Positions 8,479 through 17,078 of a DNA stretch of 64,000 nucleotides are shown in pieces. The position numbers and the translations under genes were made by a program. The stretch's first letter is position 1, and every line of letters starts with the position of its first letter. Below the pieces are notes generated by a model that saw nothing but the letters and a program-made list of their open reading frames with translations, was not told the DNA's origin and searched no databases. The stretch comes from Draconibacterium aestuarii (GTDB taxonomy: Bacteria; Bacteroidota; Bacteroidia; Bacteroidales; Prolixibacteraceae), in NCBI GenBank assembly GCA_026671195.1, contig JAPOHD010000069.1:1-64000 (forward strand), written 5' to 3'.

Positions 8479-8600
8479 TACCCCCCGTTTTCGCCTTCGA
8501 CCGTCAAGCGGTCTGGCGGCTCCAACTGTCCCCCTTATTTAAGGGGGACAGACGAAGACAGTGGCTCAGCTCGACTGAGACTCTGATGAGTCGGGGGGTA
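8479..8600. repeat. MITE-like palindromic repeat, copy 2, overlapping the nifE 3' end
   Basis: An about 122-bp element with perfect 9-bp ends (TACCCCCCG at 8479-8487 and its complement at 8592-8600), so TA dinucleotides flank it. The central stem CTGTCCCCCTTA / TAAGGGGGACAG and the layout match the copy at 4570-4692, in the same orientation. The last codons and stop of nifE (8566-8600) lie inside the element. Confidence 0.82.
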
Positions 8601-9954
8601 CAGCTCCCATATTAAATTGCTGTGGCTCCCGGACAAATTTCCAAACCGGACTGGTTACCGATGCAAATACCTCTTTGGCAAAATTCATCATACCAACATA
8701 TCCCGCGAGTGCTTCTTTACGCTCGTGGTTGTGATCGCAAAACCCAAGACCGAGCTTATGGGCTATTGGACGCTCTTTTACTCCACCGATAAAAAGATTA
8801 GCTCCGGTGAGTTTTACAAATTCGGAAAGTTCGTTAGGATTGGAATCGTCAACGATTATTGTGCCCTCATCGCACAATTCTTTTAGTAGTTTGTAATCTT
8901 CTGCATTTCCGGTTTGCGAGCCCACAACAACCGTTTTCATTCCGAGTAAACGAAGTGCTTTTACCAGCGAAATGGCTTTAAATGCCCCCCCCACATAAAT
9001 GGCTGCTTTTTTACCTTCCAGCTTTTGGCGGTAAGGTTGAAGCGCCGGTAATAGTTTTGAAATTTCGTTGGTAACCAACTCACGGGCTTTTGTCATCATT
9101 TCCTCATCATCAAAAAACTTGGCTACTTCGTAAAGTGCTTCCGACATGTCTTCAATTCCGAAATACGAAACTTTCATAAACGGAATCTTATATTTTTCCT
9201 TCATATCTTTTGCCAGGTGCATAATTGAACCTGAGCACTGCACTACATTGAGAGAAGCATGATGAGCGCGGCGAATTTCATCAACACGACCATCACCAGT
9301 CATGCATGCAATAATTTCGACGCCTAATTTCTTATAATATTCAGCCAAAATCCAAAGCTCACCTGCAAGGTTAAAATCGCCAAGAATATTGATTGAATAT
9401 TTTGCCGGTTTAAAATCGTTGTTTGTTCCCACTAATCTTGCAAGTGCTTCATTGGCGATTTTATAACCGTCTTTTTTCGTTCCATTAAATCCTTCCGACA
9501 TAACCGGAATAACATCGATGCCTTTTTCGCGGGTTACCTGGCGGCAAACTGCTTCAACATCGTCGCCAATTACACCAATAATGCAGGTTGAGAAAACAAA
9601 GGCTGCTTTGGGCTGGTATTTATCGATTAACTCGATTAGCGAATGATATAATTTTTTCTCACCACCAAAAACCACATCTCTTTCTTTTAAGTCGGTGGTG
9701 AAACTCAAACGGTGTAATTGCGGGCCTGAAGAAAGAGAACCCCGAATATCCCAGGTGTACGATGCGCATCCTACCGGGCCGTGAATTACATGCAAAGCAT
9801 CGGCAATGGGATAAAGTACCACACGCGAGCCGCAGAAAACACAGGCTCGTTGCGATACTGAACCGGCAAGACTCTTTTTCCCACAAGCTATTTCAGCAGA
9901 ATCTGCGCCCTTGGTGAGGATTTGGTTTTCGCGTTCTTTTAGAAATTGAGTCAT
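8566..9954 (-). CDS. nifE: Nitrogenase cofactor scaffold subunit NifE
   Basis: Partner of NifN in FeMo-co maturation. The 462-residue, NifD-like protein has cysteines in RACVFCGSR (Cys38/41), the HVIHGPVGCASYTW block (Cys63) and FSTCIIGVIGDDVEAV (about Cys125). It follows nifK by 115 bp containing a stem-loop repeat. The C-terminal end, reading VPPDSSESQSS, is encoded by the MITE-like element at 8479-8600, so the native stop was probably lost or displaced by the insertion. The rest of the fold looks intact, so the protein is probably functional. Confidence 0.92.
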   Translation of the reverse strand: MTQFLKERENQILTKGADSAEIACGKKSLAGSVSQRACVFCGSRVVLYPIADALHVIHGPVGCASYTWDIRGSLSSGPQLHRLSFTTDLKERDVVFGGEKKLYHSLIELIDKYQPKAAFVFSTCIIGVIGDDVEAVCRQVTREKGIDVIPVMSEGFNGTKKDGYKIANEALARLVGTNNDFKPAKYSINILGDFNLAGELWILAEYYKKLGVEIIACMTGDGRVDEIRRAHHASLNVVQCSGSIMHLAKDMKEKYKIPFMKVSYFGIEDMSEALYEVAKFFDDEEMMTKARELVTNEISKLLPALQPYRQKLEGKKAAIYVGGAFKAISLVKALRLLGMKTVVVGSQTGNAEDYKLLKELCDEGTIIVDDSNPNELSEFVKLTGANLFIGGVKERPIAHKLGLGFCDHNHERKEALAGYVGMMNFAKEVFASVTSPVWKFVREPQQFNMGAVPPDSSESQSS

Positions 9955-9972
9955 TGTTCAGCGTGTTAGTTA

Positions 9973-10050
9973 TCATTTCGAAGGAGGGACGACTGAGAAA
10001 TCTCTTCGTTCAAACAGATTTCTCACCGTCGTACCCCGGGTTCGAAATGA
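9973..10050. repeat. TCATTTCGAA stem-loop repeat, copy 2
   Basis: Outer arms TCATTTCGAA (9973-9982) and TTCGAAATGA (10041-10050) pair perfectly, as do inner arms GAGAAATCT (9995-10003) and AGATTTCTC (10016-10024). Same family as 5144-5224. It lies between nifK and nifE and could act as an mRNA-stabilising or attenuating hairpin. Confidence 0.75.
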
Positions 10051-10069
10051 CATTTTGTATTAATTTGAA

Positions 10070-11452
10070 TTACATCACAAGTTCGAATGATTCTTCAGGA
10101 GCAGTTGCATCAATTTTATCCATCAATGCGCCCAGTATTCTTTCAAGGATTCGGATACCACCGGTATAACCCACGGTTGGGAAATAACTGTGTCCGATTC
10201 TATCAACGATTGGGAAACCTGTTCTTACAAAAGGAATACCCTCGTCTCTTGAAATGTATTTTCCGTAAGTGTTACCCATTATCAAGTCAACACCCTCTTG
10301 TTTAATCCACTGATGAAGCAAATACATATCGGCGCTGGCACCGTTTTGTACTTTTGCTTCCGGTACTTTTTCAGCTAAAATTTCGAGTGCTTTTTTGCTG
10401 AATGCTTTTCCAGGAGTTCCTGAAACTACATATACCGGTTTCATATCAATGTCAACAAGGAATTCGATTAACGGAAGCAAGTTGTCAGGATCGCCGTACA
10501 ACGCAACACGTTTTCCGTAGAAATACTGGTGCATATCAGTAATCACATCAACCAAACGACCTCGTTCTTCTGTAAGCACATCAGGAACTGATACTTTACC
10601 GGCAAGTGCCATAGCCTGAACAAAACGGTCGGTTGCTTTTAGTCCGATTGGAATATCAACCATTTTAAATGGAACCTTACATTTGTTATCGAGCATGATT
10701 GCTGCTTTTCTGGTAGCAAAATCACCCATGGCAACGGTTGCCATGCTGTTACCCATGCTTGTAATTTCCTCAACAGTTGTTCCACCTTTTGGATACATGG
10801 TGTATTTTCCTGTCATTGGCGTATCCAACACATCCGAAGTATCGGGTAAAAGAACCGTTTTTAAATCCATTAATCCGGCCATTCTTTTTAACTCACGCAT
10901 ATCCGATGGTTCAACCCATCCTGAAAGCATGTTTACCTGGCGAATTTTCTCGTTGGTATTGAATGAGAAGTATTTTACAAATGCCTCAAGCATGTTTGCG
11001 TAACCTGTTACGTGCGATCCCACATAACTTGGTGTTGCGGCCTGAACCACATGTTTACCTTCTGGTACTTTACCATCGTCTTTTGCTTTTGCTACAATCT
11101 GACCAAGGTCATCACCGATTGTTTCAGAAAGACAAGTTGAGTGAACCGCAATAATTTCGGGTTCGTAAATGGTAAAAATATTGTCGATAGCTTGTAGTAA
11201 GTTGGCTTGTCCGCCAAATACCGATGATCCCTCGGTAAATGAACTTGTTGCTGCCATTACCGGCTCTTTGTAATGCCTGGTTAAGGCACTGCGGTGATAC
11301 GAACAACACCCTTGCGAACCGTGGCTATGTGGCAAACATCCGTGTACTCCGAGTGCTGCGTACATTGCTCCAACTGGCTGGCATGTTTTAGCCGGGTTTA
11401 CCGTTAGTGCTTTTCTCTCTTTTATTTCTGTTGTTGTATGTCGTAATAACAT
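10070..11452 (-). CDS. nifK: Nitrogenase MoFe protein beta subunit NifK
   Basis: NifK shares the P-cluster with NifD in the MoFe protein that reduces N2. The 460-residue protein has the P-cluster cysteines at Cys24 (KTCQPVGA), Cys49 (HGSQGCC) and Cys107 (HSTCLSETIGDD). It lacks the ~50-residue N-terminal extension of proteobacterial NifK, as in clostridial and methanogen-type enzymes. It starts 19 bp after nifD and has a canonical AGGAGG ribosome-binding site 8 nt before the ATG, unusual for Bacteroidota. Confidence 0.96.
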   Translation of the reverse strand: MLLRHTTTEIKERKALTVNPAKTCQPVGAMYAALGVHGCLPHSHGSQGCCSYHRSALTRHYKEPVMAATSSFTEGSSVFGGQANLLQAIDNIFTIYEPEIIAVHSTCLSETIGDDLGQIVAKAKDDGKVPEGKHVVQAATPSYVGSHVTGYANMLEAFVKYFSFNTNEKIRQVNMLSGWVEPSDMRELKRMAGLMDLKTVLLPDTSDVLDTPMTGKYTMYPKGGTTVEEITSMGNSMATVAMGDFATRKAAIMLDNKCKVPFKMVDIPIGLKATDRFVQAMALAGKVSVPDVLTEERGRLVDVITDMHQYFYGKRVALYGDPDNLLPLIEFLVDIDMKPVYVVSGTPGKAFSKKALEILAEKVPEAKVQNGASADMYLLHQWIKQEGVDLIMGNTYGKYISRDEGIPFVRTGFPIVDRIGHSYFPTVGYTGGIRILERILGALMDKIDATAPEESFELVM

Positions 11453-11460
11453 GATAATTT

Positions 11461-11466
11461 CCTCCT
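11461..11466 (-). promoter_or_regulatory. Strong Shine-Dalgarno sequence of nifK
   Basis: AGGAGG, 8 nt upstream of the nifK ATG. Most other genes in the window lack a recognisable Shine-Dalgarno sequence. It confirms the start codon. Confidence 0.75.
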
Positions 11467-11471
11467 ATTTA

Positions 11472-13100
11472 TTAAGCGTCAACGGTTACACATCCAACTA
11501 TCTCCGGCTCGTGTTTCCATGGAGCATCAACCAATTTCCAAACATCGGTAGCCAACATACGTTCCATCTCTTTGTAGAAATTGATGGCACCGCCAAAGGC
11601 AGCGTAAGGACCGCCGTAGTCGTAAGAGTGCAATTGTTTTAACGGAACTCCGTATTTTTGTACCACGTATTTTTCTTTAATACCGGCACAGAAAATATCG
11701 GGTTTATAAAACTCTATCAGTTTTTCAGTTTCCCAGTGGTTTACATCGTCGATAACCAATGCATTTTTCTGCATATCCGGCATCATCCCTTTGTAGTCTT
11801 TAAACTCATAACCACTCTCTTCCAGTTTGGCTTTTTTCTCCGCTAAATCTTCACGGTAACGCGTATCATCTTTTGTTACTACAAGATCTTCGATGTTACG
11901 CGTATCCGCATCAATTTTAATACTGGGAATCACCTCACGGCCTTCGTAATCATCTCGGTGTGCAAACTCATAACCTGCAGAAACTGTTTTTACACCTAAT
12001 TCGCGGAATAAATCCTGGTAGTGGTGAGCACGAGAACCTCCTACAAACATCATTGCCAGTTTGCCTTCCACTTTTGGTTTAACGGCTTCGGCAACTGCTT
12101 TTACCTTCAGCATCTCGCGGGCAATTACTTCTTCCACTTTGGCAATCATTTCTGAGTCGCCAAAGTATTCGGCCATTTTTCGTAATGATTTTGCAGTTGA
12201 TTCGGCTCCGATAAAGTTTACTTTAAACCATGGAATACCGTACTTCTCCTCCATCATTTCGGCAATGTAGTTGATGGAACGGTGGCACATTACCATGTTT
12301 AAGTCGGCCGTATGTGAGTAGGCAAAACTTTCAACGGTTGAGTTTCCGCTATAGGTAGAAATAAGCGTTACACCAATTTCTTCGAAAAGTGCTTCAATTT
12401 CGAAAGCATCACCTCCGATGTTGTATTCACCCAATAAATTCACCTGGTATTTACCGGTACGCTCGCGGTCCTCGTTACCCACAACGTGTTTAAAAATACC
12501 GTTGTTGGCAATGTGGTGACCGGCTGACTGTGATACTCCGCGATACCCCTCACAGCTAAAACCAAAAATATTGATTCCAAGTTCTGCTTTCATATCACGG
12601 GCAACAGAGTGAACATCGTCACCAATCAAACCAACCGGACAGGTTGAAAAGATACCAATTGATGTTGGGTGAAAATTCTCGAATGCTTCGCGAATGGCTT
12701 CTTTTAATTTTTTCTCTCCACCAAAAACGATGTTTTCGTCCTGCATATCGGTTGAAAATGCATAGGTGATAAAGTTTGGATCGCCTTCCATTGCCCTGGT
12801 TTGGTTACGACGGGTTAACCAGGCATAAAAACTGCAACCGATTGGTCCGTGTACCAGGTTGATGATATCCCGGGTTGGCCCAAGAACCACACCCTTACAA
12901 CCTGCGTAAGTACAACCCCTTTGAGTAATAATTCCGGGAACAGTCCGAACGTTGGCAAGAATCTCCTTACTTTCGGCAGGATTGTTAGTAACCATTGACT
13001 TCGCTCTTTTCTTAGCCACCTTCCTTGGGTACTTTTTCAGTAACTCCTCTTTCAATTCCGCTGGATCCGGAAGTCCGTTTGTATAATCTCTCTTAGGCAT
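11472..13100 (-). CDS. nifD: Nitrogenase MoFe protein alpha subunit NifD
   Basis: The catalytic subunit that carries FeMo-co. From the ATG at 13100 it has 542 residues. P-cluster cysteines are Cys63 (RGCTYAGC), Cys89 (HGPIGC) and Cys154 (STCPVGLIGDD); the substrate-site His195 lies in QSAGHHIAN; the FeMo-co ligands are Cys272 (VMCHRS) and His491 (LHSYDYGGPY). An insertion at about 385-445 is typical of the clostridial/Chlorobi group. Ligands fit a Mo enzyme; no VnfG/AnfG subunit follows. A TTG 18 bp upstream is possible but would overlap nifI2, and MPKRDY is the natural beginning. Confidence 0.97.
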   Translation of the reverse strand: MPKRDYTNGLPDPAELKEELLKKYPRKVAKKRAKSMVTNNPAESKEILANVRTVPGIITQRGCTYAGCKGVVLGPTRDIINLVHGPIGCSFYAWLTRRNQTRAMEGDPNFITYAFSTDMQDENIVFGGEKKLKEAIREAFENFHPTSIGIFSTCPVGLIGDDVHSVARDMKAELGINIFGFSCEGYRGVSQSAGHHIANNGIFKHVVGNEDRERTGKYQVNLLGEYNIGGDAFEIEALFEEIGVTLISTYSGNSTVESFAYSHTADLNMVMCHRSINYIAEMMEEKYGIPWFKVNFIGAESTAKSLRKMAEYFGDSEMIAKVEEVIAREMLKVKAVAEAVKPKVEGKLAMMFVGGSRAHHYQDLFRELGVKTVSAGYEFAHRDDYEGREVIPSIKIDADTRNIEDLVVTKDDTRYREDLAEKKAKLEESGYEFKDYKGMMPDMQKNALVIDDVNHWETEKLIEFYKPDIFCAGIKEKYVVQKYGVPLKQLHSYDYGGPYAAFGGAINFYKEMERMLATDVWKLVDAPWKHEPEIVGCVTVDA

Positions 13101-13110
13101 AATAATCTTT

Positions 13111-13488
13111 TTAATCAAGTGTTAAATCGCCCGACTCACCTGTTCTCACTTTTAGCGATTCAGTAATCGGCATCACAAATATTTTCCCGTCACCCGGCGA
13201 AGGGGTTTGGTTTACTTCAATAAGTGTATCTACTACAGTTTGCACTTTATCGTCAGGTACGACTACAGTTACCACGCGTTGTGGGCGTAATCTCGGTTCA
13301 ACTCCCAAATGAGTAATTGCTTCGGGGATGTCTTGTTTTGCCCCCTCTATTACTTTTGCATCCCAAAAACCTTTTCCACGTCCAAACACTTTGCCTGTTG
13401 CAGTCATCGAAGTGATACCTGCCTCGGTTAATGCCCGTTTCGTTTTATTCATTTTGTCGATGCGAATAATTCCCATTATTAATTTCAT
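13111..13488 (-). CDS. nifI2: Nitrogenase regulatory PII-like protein NifI2
   Basis: NifI1 and NifI2 form a complex that binds dinitrogenase and shuts it off in response to ammonium, sensed as 2-oxoglutarate/ATP. The 125-residue protein has the GlnB fold, with FGRGKGFWDAKVIEGAKQDI carrying the long T-loop typical of NifI2, and GDGKIFVMPI near the C-terminus. Position between nifI1 and nifD is diagnostic. Its leader (13489-13533) contains a sequence shared with an unrelated lipoprotein gene at 37.7 kb. Confidence 0.95.
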   Translation of the reverse strand: MKLIMGIIRIDKMNKTKRALTEAGITSMTATGKVFGRGKGFWDAKVIEGAKQDIPEAITHLGVEPRLRPQRVVTVVVPDDKVQTVVDTLIEVNQTPSPGDGKIFVMPITESLKVRTGESGDLTLD

Positions 13489-13506
13489 CTCATTAAGATT
13501 TTAAAT

Positions 13507-13533
13507 TTTTCAACTGTATTCGATGGAACTCGC
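13507..13533 (-). promoter_or_regulatory. Shared leader element, nifI2 copy
   Basis: On the minus strand this 27-nt stretch starts GCGAGTTCCATCGAA and ends TTGAAAA. The same sequence with two mismatches lies at 37681-37707, and in both cases its first base is 44-45 nt before an ATGAAA start. An AGGAGG at 13543-13548 lies just upstream of it, too far from the nifI2 ATG to serve it. Function unknown. Confidence 0.5.
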
Positions 13534-13598
13534 TTATAATGTCCTCCTACTTAAAGGATCTTTTATTTGCTCGTTTCATGGTTCAAAATTTTTAGGGT

Positions 13599-13925
13599 TT
13601 ATAATTCTTTTGAACCGCGGCTGATTGTATAAGCCTCTTCAACAGGTGAGATGAAAATTTTACCATCTCCAAATGCTCCTTTAGGTTCAGTACGTGCAGC
13701 TTCCATAATGGTATTTACCGCAAAATCTTTATCCTCGTCTTTCACTACCATAATCAACATTTCTTTTGGCAGTTCATCGTAGGTAACGTCGCCAATTTTT
13801 ATACCCCGCTGTTTACCCCGTCCTACAACCGGAATTTTTGTTACAGCTATGTAACCGGCTTCGAACAGTGCTTTTAATACTTTACTTGATTTTTCGGGGC
13901 GTATGATCGCTCTTATCATTAACAT
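13599..13925 (-). CDS. nifI1: Nitrogenase regulatory PII-like protein NifI1
   Basis: Partner of NifI2 in ammonium switch-off of nitrogenase. The 108-residue GlnB-family protein reads MIRAIIRPEKSSKVLKALFE, then VVGRGKQRGIKIGDVTYDELPK (T-loop region, short form) and GDGKIFISPVEEAYTI. The conserved uridylylation Tyr context of true GlnB is absent, as expected. It lies 35 bp downstream of nifH and has AGGAGG 7 nt before its ATG. Confidence 0.95.
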   Translation of the reverse strand: MLMIRAIIRPEKSSKVLKALFEAGYIAVTKIPVVGRGKQRGIKIGDVTYDELPKEMLIMVVKDEDKDFAVNTIMEAARTEPKGAFGDGKIFISPVEEAYTISRGSKEL

Positions 13926-13932
13926 AATTTGT

Positions 13933-13938
13933 CCTCCT
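13933..13938 (-). promoter_or_regulatory. Strong Shine-Dalgarno sequence of nifI1
   Basis: AGGAGG, 7 nt before the nifI1 ATG. With the nifK site it is one of the few canonical ribosome-binding sites here and confirms the start. Confidence 0.72.
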
Positions 13939-13960
13939 GATTTTTGGTTATAATTATAAA

Positions 13961-14797
<837 letters not shown>

Positions 14798-14829
14798 TTA
14801 AAAAGTTTAAAATCGTTTGATCCCCCTTA

Positions 14830-14845
14830 AACCATACTTGTGCCA
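14830..14845 (-). promoter_or_regulatory. Candidate sigma-54 promoter of nifH
   Basis: On the minus strand TGGCAC (14845-14840), then 5 nt, then TGGTT (14834-14830). The -24 box is a full match; the -12 box departs from TTGCW, with T in place of the key C. Start of transcription would fall about 35 nt before the nifH ATG. The presence of NifA nearby makes a sigma-54 promoter expected here. Confidence 0.35.
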
Positions 14846-14955
14846 AAAAACATATTGAACAGCATAACTCCGAGCAACAAGCCGTCATTGTAGCCTGATA
14901 ATCTGGGTAATAAAATTTTAATGAATTCTTTCTAGAAGTAAAAACGAACATAAAC

Positions 14956-14975
14956 ATCCTACATTTATGTAGGAT
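14956..14975. promoter_or_regulatory. Palindromic operator-like site, nifH-proximal
   Basis: A perfect dyad with arms ATCCTACAT and ATGTAGGAT around a TT centre. Its 16-bp core recurs exactly at 15058-15073, 100 bp further from nifH. It lies about 110 bp upstream of the candidate -24/-12 promoter, the usual place for an enhancer-binding protein site, but is not the classical TGT-N10-ACA NifA site. Confidence 0.6.
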
Positions 14976-15057
14976 ATAATTTTTGCCTGCACAATAAGGT
15001 TACAAATTATAAAAGTGCCCGTATACAAGGGGTTTCGGCCAGTTAACATTGAGGTAA

Positions 15058-15073
15058 CCTACATTTATGTAGG
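15058..15073. promoter_or_regulatory. Palindromic operator-like site, distal copy
   Basis: The 16-bp palindrome CCTACATTTATGTAGG, identical to the core of the site at 14958-14973. The nifH-marR gap (14786-15393) otherwise holds only AT-rich sequence and the marR promoter. MarR could in principle be the binder, but both sites are over 300 bp from marR. Confidence 0.6.
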
Positions 15074-15337
15074 AACCGTTTTTTCTGAATTAGGAATACC
15101 TTATATACAATTACGAAAATCTCAGAAGATTCGACTGCTGAAAACTAACCTTCGTACATTATTTAAAAGCATTATCGGCTCAGGATTTAGTTAAAAAAGC
15201 AGATGATTCCTCTTTCAAATTGGGAGTAAAATACAACCATATCTTGTATAGTTAATATTCAGGAAACATATTATCGTTTTATTTATCAGGCAATTAAAAA
15301 CCAAAACAACATATTTTCAAACAGCAGCATTATTTAG

Positions 15338-15369
15338 TTGACTTTTGCAACCAACTTGATTTACCTTTG
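15338..15369 (+). promoter_or_regulatory. Promoter of the marR-RND operon
   Basis: TTG (15338-15340), 21 bp, then TACCTTTG (15362-15369), matching the Bacteroidota TAnnTTTG -7 element. The start would give a leader of about 20 nt before the marR ATG. Confidence 0.5.
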
Positions 15370-15393
15370 CAGCTCGTTTAAATATGGAAAATT

Positions 15394-15861
15394 ATGAATA
15401 CAGAAAAACCACTTACCTATTTACTGGGGCTTACTTATAATTTGATAATTATAAAGTTGCAACAAAGTTTCAGCGAAAACAATATCGATTTAAATAAAGT
15501 ACATTATATACTACTCAACCTGATAAGTTCTAATCCGAATTTAACTCAGCAGGAACTTGCAATCCATTTACAAAAAGACAAATCACTCATTCTTCGTTAT
15601 GTCGAGACTTTAATTGAAAAGTCTTTGGTTGAGCGAACAATCGATGATGATGACAAACGGAAGAAAAATCTGATACTTACACCCAAAGGCCAGGACACGT
15701 TAAAAATGTTACGAAATATATCCAGACAACTGTCGGATGAATTACTGACCGGGATTTCGAAAGATGAACAAGAAACCTTTTTAAAGGTCATTCAGAAAAT
15801 ACAGGATAACACAGGCCAGAATTTCGAACTGGGAAAAATAAACAGATGCAAAATTAATTAG
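15394..15861 (+). CDS. MarR-family transcriptional regulator
   Basis: A 155-residue winged-helix repressor. The helix-turn-helix (NLTQQELAIHLQKDKSLILRY, split as NLTQQELAIHL and KDKSLILRYVETL) and the wing (LVERTIDDDDKRKKNLILTPKG) are the MarR layout. It is the first gene of a four-gene run with an RND efflux system 22 bp downstream, so it most likely represses that operon and is released by a phenolic or antibiotic-like ligand. It is divergent from nifH; a role in nif control is not supported. Confidence 0.88.
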   Translation: MNTEKPLTYLLGLTYNLIIIKLQQSFSENNIDLNKVHYILLNLISSNPNLTQQELAIHLQKDKSLILRYVETLIEKSLVERTIDDDDKRKKNLILTPKGQDTLKMLRNISRQLSDELLTGISKDEQETFLKVIQKIQDNTGQNFELGKINRCKIN

Positions 15862-15883
15862 AAACAATTTTAGATTAAATACC

Positions 15884-17059
15884 ATGAAAACAATTAAGAC
15901 AATTAAAAATTTAAGTAGTTTGTTCGTACTACTTACCATTTTCTCATGCTCGAATTCGCAAAAAGGGCAAGTAGGAATGGCGGGGCAGGTACGCGAATAC
16001 CTGGTTCAGGAAGTTTCGCCAAGCGACATTACCATGTCACAAGATTTTCCTACGCTGCTGCAAGGAGAACAAACAGTAGAAATTCGTCCGCGAGTTGCAG
16101 GTTATATTGAAGATATTTTGGTGGATGAAGGTGACTTTGTAAAAAAAGGCCAAATCCTTTTTAAAATAAATGCCGATGATATTCAGGCACAGGTTCGCTC
16201 TGCTGAAGCACAGGTAAAAGTAGCCGCATCACAAGTGTCGACAGCAAAAATCAATGTAAACAAAACACAGCCTTTGGTTGAAAAGAACATTGTTAGTGAT
16301 TTCGAACTCGAATCGGCTAAAGCAAATCTGGCTGCTGCTGAAGCTCAACTGGCACAAGCCAATGCAAACCTGGCAAATGCCAAAGCAAACCTGCAATACA
16401 CATTAATCACCAGCCCAACCAACGGTATTATCGGAACTTTTCCTTTTCGTGTAGGTAGTTTGGTTAGCAGTTCAAATACCACCCCACTAACAACTGTATC
16501 AAATACCACTTCAATGCAAGCGTATTTTTCGATGAATGAATCTGATTTCCTGCAAATGACGAAAAATCTGGAGGGCAATACCACACGCGAAAAACTGGAA
16601 AAATTACCTGAAATAGAACTCGTATTATCCGACAACTCGGTTTACCCGTATAAAGGAAGAGTTGAAATTGCAAGCGGAATTGTTGACACGCAAACCGGTG
16701 CAGTAAATATTCGGGCTTCGTTCCCAAATCCCGATGGAAATCTTCGCTCAGGTAGCAGCGGCCGTATTCGTCTGCCGGAAGTGCATCATTCTGTAATTAC
16801 CGTACCACAAAGTGTAACTTTCGAAATTCAGGGCAACCACTTTATATATGTTGTAAACTCTGAGAACAAGGTTGTAAACACTCCCATAAAAACATTAACC
16901 GGCAACTTAAAACAATTGTATGTTGTTACATCGGGTCTTAATGCCGGCGACAAAATCGTAACCGAAGGGATTACCAGCCTTCGTGATGGGATGGAGATAA
17001 AACCGGTGCTAAAAGCAGAAGTAATATCTGCACAAGAAGGTCAACTCTCGAACAACTAA
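15884..17059 (+). CDS. RND efflux periplasmic adaptor (membrane fusion) lipoprotein
   Basis: This adaptor links the inner-membrane pump to the outer-membrane channel. The 391-residue protein has a lipobox (LLTIFSC), a biotinyl-lipoyl-like half (VEIRPRVAGYIEDILVDEGDFVKKGQ), an alpha-hairpin coiled coil rich in Ala/Gln at about 100-170 (AAAEAQLAQANANLANAKAN), the second lipoyl half (YTLITSPTNGIIG) and a beta-barrel domain. It is AcrA/MexA-like in layout. It lies 22 bp after marR and 19 bp before the pump. Confidence 0.92.
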   Translation: MKTIKTIKNLSSLFVLLTIFSCSNSQKGQVGMAGQVREYLVQEVSPSDITMSQDFPTLLQGEQTVEIRPRVAGYIEDILVDEGDFVKKGQILFKINADDIQAQVRSAEAQVKVAASQVSTAKINVNKTQPLVEKNIVSDFELESAKANLAAAEAQLAQANANLANAKANLQYTLITSPTNGIIGTFPFRVGSLVSSSNTTPLTTVSNTTSMQAYFSMNESDFLQMTKNLEGNTTREKLEKLPEIELVLSDNSVYPYKGRVEIASGIVDTQTGAVNIRASFPNPDGNLRSGSSGRIRLPEVHHSVITVPQSVTFEIQGNHFIYVVNSENKVVNTPIKTLTGNLKQLYVVTSGLNAGDKIVTEGITSLRDGMEIKPVLKAEVISAQEGQLSNN

Positions 17060-17078
17060 TATTAATACCTTTTTTATT

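Noticed and set aside
13101-13118. Upstream TTG start for nifD
   Set aside because: It would overlap nifI2 and add six residues not typical of NifD; ATG at 13100 fits better.
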